A DNA stretch of 64,000 bases. Origin: Urechis unicinctus. Lineage: Eukaryota; Annelida; Polychaeta; Xenopneusta; Urechidae. Positions 56,431 to 64,000 of this stretch are shown here, piece after piece (positions within the stretch are counted from its first letter, which is position 1; every line of letters begins with the position of its first letter). The notes beneath the pieces are model-generated. The model saw nothing but the letters and a program-made list of their open reading frames with translations, did not search any database and had not been told where the DNA came from. A program made the position numbers and the translations under genes. The stretch is from positions 56,869,338 through 56,933,337 of the forward strand of contig CM067356.1 in assembly GCA_034190875.2 (NCBI GenBank), written 5' to 3'.

Positions 56431-59400
56431 AGATTCTGAGGATAAGGAAGCAACGAAAGATAAAGTAGGATGCTAGGAGTGGATATGGCGGCATTTACTT
56501 TTCCCACCTTCGGTGCCCCTTTTTCCATGAGCAAGTTTTCAGTTTGAAAGCAGTCTTAATATTTTATCTGCGCCATACTTTGATTAGACAACAATGTCTT
56601 AAGTAGATATTAGGTACATAAAGATGAAATATTTTATCTGCGCCCTAATCTGATTAGATAACAATGTCTTTAAAATATAGATGCAGAGAAAATATGATAC
56701 TTTTAAATCATTATTTCAATTAAAAGGAAAATATCATACCATGAACCTACCAATGATGAATGTTTAACGCTGAATTTTCACCATCGGAGTTAACTTTGGC
56801 ATTTGTTCAATATATTACCCAGGTCGATCTTTGTGTTACAAGCTAACCCGTGATTATTGTCATTTTGATTAAAGCAATAAAAGACCTTGACTTAAAACTA
56901 CAGTGATTTGCAGATTCTTTGCAATATAAATGTTAAATCTGACTTTCAAATAATGTACATTAAAAATTAGCAATCGATCAACATCCGAATGTTTTACGCG
57001 CTTACGTGAAATAAAATGAGATGATACGCTGTGAATGTGGTGCAACTGACAGGCCTAGCGGCGGATTTAATGCTTCATTGTGAATATGGTACAAGTCTTT
57101 TAATGCGCCAAGAAGAGCAACTAATGCTATAAACTATCAGCTTGCAAGCCAGGGAACCGAAAGGTGGAGCAGCCACCTCACCTGCATGTCCCAATTTTAA
57201 GCCTTTTTCGATGGTACTTTGACAATGTAAAGTGGCCCCGAAAACGCAACTCCAATATTGCTGTATATGGTTTCTGCATATGATCATGGTATACAAGTCT
57301 ATCTGTCACTCATAAAATAGTCCGGTGCCCATTTGAAATAACATGAATTGGTACGGGCAACGTTTACTATGCTTCGAACTAAACGCATCCTATGTTTCTT
57401 ACAATGATACTTACTTCGTGCTCATTAACTGCATGTCTAGTTAAGTAGCCATAATTGAGAACACAGGTCGGAATATGAAAAATTTTCCGTGATGACGTCG
57501 TTGCTGAGAACCGGAAATGATCATTTTCATGTCTCCTTAGCTTTCAAAACAATAGATTCGACGAGAGCTACAAAAATATGCGTGCGTACTAACAATGATT
57601 CACCTCGATTTGTAACCCAGACTAATTTAACCTTTGTTTGCTTTCTATCAATTAAAGCATATGGCGTAAAGCACAGAGAGTGTTATTGTATTTATAGTAT
57701 TAGCTATATGTATTCATTGCCCCAACATTGTCAATCCACCTTTAACATGACCATGTGTGAGACAAGATGACACATGATGACTCATTTTAACCAAACCATA
57801 CATACATACATCTACGTCATCGTGTTTATTCATCCCAGCGTAACTCATGCATTTGTACCGGTACTTGAAGGTATTTTGATTAAAACCACGCAATTCATCT
57901 ATATGTTAATACTATACGATAGACTTTAACTGAGAGGTTCTCAAGTAAACATGTTTTCAAGTGGATCAGCTTGATTGCCATGGGGGATAAGATGTCATCG
58001 TATTCGGAAAGTGTTCACTATTGCACCCACGGTAGCTGTCAGTGAGATTGGCAAGGTCTCCAAACACCACCGCTTCTATTCAACATACTACTAAATATAA
58101 ATTCCAAATTAATAACCATTTACATTCTTTCACAATAACAATAGACATATTTTATTGGTATATATAGCAAAGGGTATTCTGAGTTGAAAGGGATGCCAGG
58201 TCTTTTAATGAGTTATATACTATAGTACATTGTCCAAGGTGAATACGCGATTGGTACACCCTTTTTGCTCGACCTTTGCTTTAATTGTATGACATATCGA
58301 ATCAATAATTTCAATGTAACAGACAACAATATTTAGACGTTGGTCGCATCTGCTTTTTATAGCACGTAAGACTGCCACCTATCCACTCATGTAGGCTGTT
58401 GTGCATGCAGACGTCAGTGGTAACATATATTCCTACATAGTTCTATGTTCTCGTTATAATGCTCATTAACATGCCAGAGTGATGAAATATAAGGTAGGCA
58501 AGGATGATTACGCGTTCTAATCAACGAATTATAATATTACATTACCCGTGGCTGCCTGTTTGACTGAGGAGTTCATACCATTGAACGTTGATTGTAACTC
58601 ATATAGTCATACAAATGTCATATCGCCAAGTTGGCTACATCCATGTAAAGTATCTATGTACATCTGTTTTGTCCCTACAGATAACTGACACTACGTCTGG
58701 TGTTTGATTTCTACCTGTCATTCGGTCATTTGCACTATAGCATGAGGCTTTTCCCATGCATACTAATAATACCACGGCATAGAGCTGTAGGGATTGTATG
58801 AAATGTCTGGCAAATATGACACGTCTTCAAACTAAGCTATCTGTGACATTAGGACGCGTGCAGATGCACAAAGTAGTCGTAGTCTGAATATCAATTGGTC
58901 ATAATATCTATAGATATTGCCCACTTTTCGTAAATAGGACTCACGAAGCCCTTCAATTCCGGTATAGTCATCAAGCTGTCAGATAAAGGGGTATATTCAC
59001 ATGCTATCTTTTTGTACCGCGAGCTTCTACACAAGACAAGTAAGATATTCACTTATATGGTCGTAATGTTGAGCATTAGCTATCCAGCAGTGAAAATAAG
59101 CAAATATTATCTTTGGGTAGTTCGCCAGATCTTAGGTATTCTGCTTTGGCTTGTTTTAGTTCATGGAATACGTAGCTTTCTTAATGACAATTGTCCATGA
59201 TGTTGAGTAATAATTGCCATTAAAAACAAGTCGTTGCTGACAAAGATGTGCTCGTTTGTCTCACAATGATCCCGACACATGGAACTATCGACTAGACCAA
59301 CCTCTGTGAGGGAAACACTCTTGGATGACGATTGTCTGTAGCTTCAGTAGAACGCAGAATCTCAATGTATCTGGATACAATCAAGAGACATATGATAACA

Positions 59401-60629
59401 TTGACATTGACATGTTTTAATGTCAGCAGCTGTTGGTACGAATTCGCACTTGACAAAATGACAATCAACAGCCTTATGAATAGTGCTACTTACTGTACGT
59501 TATAACTAGAGCCTATGTATGGTACTCTTCCTGTTCTGTTTGTATTTTTTTGCAATCTATAGTCTTTGTTTAACACCTACATTGTGAACAACTTATATCA
59601 GTCATTTGGCAGAATTGCCACTTAACGTTGCCTAATATATACTAACGAACCTCTTTATGAGACTGTTAGTCGCCATTGAATTAAGGGAAAATCTGTCGAC
59701 GTGCCACAGGGCCTATATTTGCATTGAATTGTGTGAACTGAACGGAAATTGCAAGGTAAGCTTTGTCCTTGGCGACGAATTACGTGAGGGCTACGACAGG
59801 GATTCAGCAGGTTCGGTGTAACGCGGTCACCTTAACTTAAAGAAAATTTTAGCATTTAGTATGATGTAAATATTGTAGACAGATTATGATGAGGCAAATT
59901 ATGGATGTTTTTATATTTTGATTGCAAAACCAACCTTTATTTGATAAAAGGCAGTCACGCTACCAACGCTAATGAACCTGCAGGGGCAAAACAAATTTGT
60001 GTTTTATTGTCATGGGGAAAAGCAATGTTAATGCTGACATTACTGGGGCAACTTCTCTTTATTTCTCGCTGTCATATTTTGTTGATTAATACACCTTCAT
60101 CTTCCTTCTCTTCCGTTATCTGCTGCTCACTCAAAGTCGCGCCCAAGTTCCCGTTCTGTCACTATTTCGGCACGAAGAATGACGCAAATAACGCACGCGT
60201 TCCGTGAACTTGATGACCTTATATTTACTGAAACAAACGAACACGAATTGCTAGAGTGTTTCCGTTTTTCTTTCGCACAAACAATCAGCAAAAAACAAAT
60301 TAGCTTTTTTGTTTCTCCTTCGGTCGAGCAGAAAACTGACATGGCTGCAGTTTGCAGTGTATTTAATGGTAAGGGAGACTGGATATGTTGATTTGTATCC
60401 AGGCGTTACATTCAATCGACGTTTGGTCACCTGTGCAAGTCAAGGCTTTAAAGCCCACCGGGTGTTATGTTTAATAATTACATATGATTTGGTTATGTTA
60501 GATATAGTACTAAAAGCTTTAGCATTTGATGCGTACTTTAAGAAGCTGCTACAATGCAACTGCAGCATTTGCTGGGTATATCAAGGTTGAGGAAATTGCA
60601 CCTGTTGTAAGTGAAGCTTTTGGCATACT
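56431..60629. other. No gene recognised
   Basis: Apart from a 70-bp tandem repeat at 56558-56697, only short frames are present. A first-exon-like ATGGCTGCAG...GTAAGG at 60341-60371 was noted but not accepted. Confidence 0.45.
56558..56697 (+). repeat. 70-bp tandem repeat, two units
   Basis: Units start at 56558 and 56628 with AATATTTTATCTGCGCC and share TGATTAGA and ACAATGTCTT at the same spacing. The second half of the unit is more diverged. Confidence 0.85.
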
Positions 60630-61080
60630 CGAATGAGGTAATATGTGAGCGATAATTCGGTAACATAAAAGAGTAAAGAAGGCTGTGGTGAAAATGGAAT
60701 GCGAAATGTGAAGAATGTAAATGTCAAAAGGTACATTTACAATACAGCCTCTAAGTAACTGTGGATAGATGATATTTTATGTTTTTACACACAGCAATTC
60801 CACACGTTTTACGTACAACATATATTACTCAGGATGCCAAGGGTTTACTCGTTATCTGCCAAACATGTGAGATTTTTGCTGCAAATATTTGTGCTTTTGT
60901 CTTTACAGAAAAGATTGTAAGGAAGGAGTTGGTGCAGGCTGTTGTTGCGAAGTGTCCGTTAGCCTATGTGTCATAATAGATTTTCGTTTTAAGCAGGATT
61001 GTGTCCTGATTTGGCATAAATCGTAAGCTGTGTGGTACTTTTACTCGGCAGCAATGCAGTTAAACTGCAGGAAACATCGA
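60630..61080 (+). repeat. Long duplication 3, copy B
   Basis: Counterpart of 51650-52870 (see there), shorter by about 700 bases in the middle. Leads straight into duplication 2 sequence at 61125. Confidence 0.7.
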
Positions 61081-61124
61081 TGGTGAGCCGACAAATGGGT
61101 ATCGAGCATCGGAAACCCTATCGC

Positions 61125-61215
61125 GGATGCAGGCAAGGTACAATAGCGAGACAATACTCGGTCCAAACTGTGATGCTTTCCGGATCGGACATACGCTCGA
61201 ATACGCTAGGAAATA
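61125..61215 (+). repeat. Long duplication 2, copy C, left fragment
   Basis: Matches 47325-47410 (CTCGGTCCAAACTGTGATG, then CGGATC, GACAT and GCTCGAATACGC). It is separated from the rest of copy C by about 860 bases that include the repeat shared with 3.1 kb. Confidence 0.75.
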
Positions 61216-61754
61216 TTTCATGCGCCTGTACTCAAAAATGACGACCCAGCTCTTGGCTACTGCACCTCGCCTTATACGCGGAAAAAGCTACAAGATGCAC
61301 CGTTAAAAGTTATGACATACTTTATGGATGTCGAAATATACATCCAATAAGAGATAAGAATAATATTAATGTAAGAACTGCAGATCGACCAGATAAAAGG
61401 CAAGCGGAGACCTTTCTTATGCAATATCAAAAGTAATCAATTAACACGGGTACAGAAAGGCTTTGATCCTAAATTATTCAGGTACCGTCCTGAGCTGGCA
61501 GTAGATCCCGATACTCTCAGTTATGAGAGTAAAGCAATACGCAGGGCGATTTTACCTTCCGGTCAGCATTTTAATGTGATCACACAACAAAGATATTTAC
61601 GACATATGATATGGTTCATCAATTCAGCGACACTCAACCAAAGAATTTCATGAATCTATAATAATTAAAAAATTCCGGAGATAATGCATCCTTGTATTGG
61701 GTCATCGCGCAGGGGATTCTTAGGTTTGGCAGAACATTTGGTAGGTTGTGATCT

Positions 61755-62030
61755 CTGGCGTCAAACAGGCAGATTCTTATTAAAGCTATAGCACACATAT
61801 GGATAAAATATCTAACTAGGAAAGAAATAGACATGTTCTACCCAGACGCAGGCTGACGGATAATGATTTAACACCGTACATCATGCTATTATTTCCACAA
61901 ATATCATCTTTATGTCAGGTAGTCAATTTGATGGATGCTTAGGCATATTTATTGTGGGATGTTGTCTGCTATACATCCGAAGTTGCCTAGGTTTGCTTAC
62001 AATAACATTCGACTGACATCGACGGTATTT
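61755..62030 (+). repeat. Diverged repeat, partner at 3060-3350
   Basis: Shares GCGTCAA.CAGGCAG, GACGCAGGCT and the blocks around ATGCTTAG and CATCGACG with the 3.1 kb copy, in order. It lies inside the gap that splits copy C of duplication 2, so it may be part of what was inserted there. Confidence 0.5.
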
Positions 62031-62079
62031 GTCTCATGTATATGTATGTTTGCGTGTGTCTGGTGCACATACATCGGCT

Positions 62080-63920
62080 TGTGCAAGTCGTGATTACCGA
62101 TCCCTTGTTGTCCATAATCGGCTAGCAAGTACGGTAAAAAGTTGACAACATATACGAAAGCTACATTTGTGCACCTAGTTAATGGAATAGGCTCAATACT
62201 CTCCTGGAAACGAGTGCTTGTGAAGTGCTGATAGAGCAGAATCAAGAGCGAATCAAGAAGCTAGTGTGCACGCTTAGTTCCGTGACTACGAATTCGAGTG
62301 AATTATGACACACGCTCAATACATTGCAGTTAGAATTATAATTGATAAAATGACTTTACTACCTAAACGTGCAATCAACATTTTTGTATAAAGCTCCCTT
62401 CATGGATATGTCCTTCTGAACTGACAAATTGATGCCTATTTATGTTCTGCAAGGAGTGGAAAAAAATCGACACAGCATTATGTAAATTGAATATGCTCTC
62501 GCTAAGAGCATCTAGATGATCAAAACTGATTTTCTCTCTTCTAAATTAACCTGCTTGCAAATGAATGTGTTTATGACAGCAATCACAACATATAACGTCT
62601 TAAACTTCGTTTTAATTCCCGTAACTTCATCTATGCGATTAGTACGTGTGTATGCGATTGCTCAATTTACCGAAATAAACTTAACGTAACCTTGCATGAA
62701 TCACCTACTAGACTACACAAGGTGTTTCTATGAAAAGAAACACGCTTTTTTGAATGAATTTAAGGTTCACTCAGGCGCTTGTTATTATTTGGCACATCAT
62801 ATTGGCAAGGTAATACCTTTAGTCGTCACCCATGCATGATAATGTGTAGGTTGACGGCGCTCAATGATTTCAATGAGTACATACACCAGAAAGCGCCATG
62901 CTCTTACATAATAGAGATAACCAATCATCTGAAAGGTTCTATTAATGTAGCTGAGGTTACAATAACAGCATATAACACAGTAATTCATCATCCTATCACA
63001 CATAAATCTCACACAGCATATATAAACAGACAAGGATGGGGAAAGCAAACAATTACGTCAGGTGGCAGGACAGCCGCAAAGCGATTTCATGAATTGGGTT
63101 TGGAAGGACATTCTAATTAAAGAGGGGACAAACTAAATTAAATCACTAGTGCATTATTGACTGATTGTTGACCCTCGAAAACATATTTGTAATAACAACA
63201 AACCAATTAATTACCACGTGAGGAGAATGTTATGAACAGAGAATAGATGATATTCATATTTACAGAATAACAAAGGCGCCATGGGTTGTGCGAACCAATA
63301 TCATGTCCTCTAAGGACAACACGTGTTGTTCACTGATTCTGTTGCAGTATGTTGAGAACGCCATTTGCAGGATAAATTAATCCGAGCCTACGTTGACTGC
63401 AGCATAACAAACATACATTATAGGTTAAGTGTCATCATTATTATGCCTATGAAGTGGGTAGCAACAAGTGATTCGTGCAACGTAGCTTCATTATTACCAC
63501 TCACATCTTTCAAGGTTGCCGAATAAAGAGCGTCCTTCAGTATCTCGGATGATAGAAGAGCGTGGATATAACAGGCCATCATCGTCCACCTTAAAAGCTC
63601 CCATCTTAAATAAACCACCGACGGAAACTTGTGCAGAGAAGGGCAAAGCGGGCTTCAACGTGAAGAAGAGGAAATAGATTCTGATAATAAGCATGCAATA
63701 TGCTTTCCACTAATTCTGTTTATGGTAGTACGTATGACAATAGAATCATTACATTACATGTTTACCCAAAAGTGCATGAGCGTAAAGACACGTTGTAAAC
63801 GTTGATAGCATACAAACGCATTATTATTATGCAAAACGCGAAAACGGTCGCTCGCTTAATGAATATAAATGGCCCTTGAAACTGATACGGTGCCTAAGAG
63901 AGATGCATCGTATAGAATTG
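62080..63920 (+). repeat. Long duplication 2, copy C, main part
   Basis: Pairs with 47395-49050 and, in 63020-63680, with 55735-56430. It contains about 460 bases (62540-63010) not found in copy A. Minus-strand frames in copies A and C share a run like ALLSS...LKDAL/LEDAL...ATLKD, but they diverge and break soon after, so I do not call a gene. Confidence 0.85.
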
Positions 63921-64000
63921 CGCACTTCCATTAGGGACCTTATAAGGGTCATTATACGGTCAGAATCAGTCACGCTAGCACTTAATGAGTCCATGGTTTC

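Noticed and set aside
60341-60371. ATGGCTGCAGTTTGCAGTG running into GTAAGG, a possible first exon
   Set aside because: No promoter elements and no supporting downstream exon; such strings are expected by chance.
63418-63618. Minus-strand frame shared in part with 48299-48544 and with 56.3 kb
   Set aside because: The shared run is short, replacements are as frequent as silent changes, one copy has a stop, and the frames part after about 30 codons; this fits a non-coding repeat.

Overview
The window looks like a stretch of an AT-rich animal genome, probably a marine invertebrate; the species cannot be told from the sequence. The reasons are: one multi-exon host gene with conventional GT-AG introns; a PHD-finger-bearing CR1/Jockey-type LINE; hAT, LTR-retroelement and Polinton-like relics; long (AT)n microsatellites; and very low gene density. 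Most short open frames in the window look like chance or mirror another feature.

Layout. 1-11 kb: AT-rich DNA without a recognisable gene, holding an (AT)n tract, a long near-perfect hairpin (9006-9100) and a diverged repeat at about 3.1-3.3 kb. 11.0-15.5 kb: a decayed but nearly full-structure LINE (ORF1, ORF2 with PHD-like finger, endonuclease and reverse transcriptase, poly(A) tail). 17.9-22.8 kb, minus strand: the one convincing host gene, a ZAP/PARP12-like mono-ADP-ribosyltransferase. Its predicted order is Pro-rich PPxY segment, long RGG tract, two copies of a winged-helix plus CCCH-finger module, a further CCCH finger, two WWE domains, a PARP domain of H-Y-I type, and a C-terminal CaaX box. 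23.6-25.6 kb: a broken Polinton-like fossil. 25.6-27.5 kb: hAT transposase fragments in scrambled order, a CpG-rich patch, a fold-back MITE and a short degenerate repeat array. 28.8-29.05 kb: TA/CA microsatellite. 30.7-32.7 kb: core-promoter-like and first-exon-like signals, unproven. 33-64 kb: no recognised gene, but a patchwork of old, diverged long duplications. One pair is interrupted in one copy by a Gypsy-like LTR-element fossil, and a solo LTR lies at 49.2-49.7 kb.

How it fits together. The PARP gene is the functional centre: its domain set is that of animal RNA-binding antiviral/stress factors. It sits among mobile-element debris, which is neighbourhood and not evidence of interaction. 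The repeats shared among 3.1, 33-38, 45-49, 51-53, 55-56 and 60-64 kb point to repeated duplication or to a large unclassified repeat family. All identifications come from reading motifs by eye; no database search was possible.
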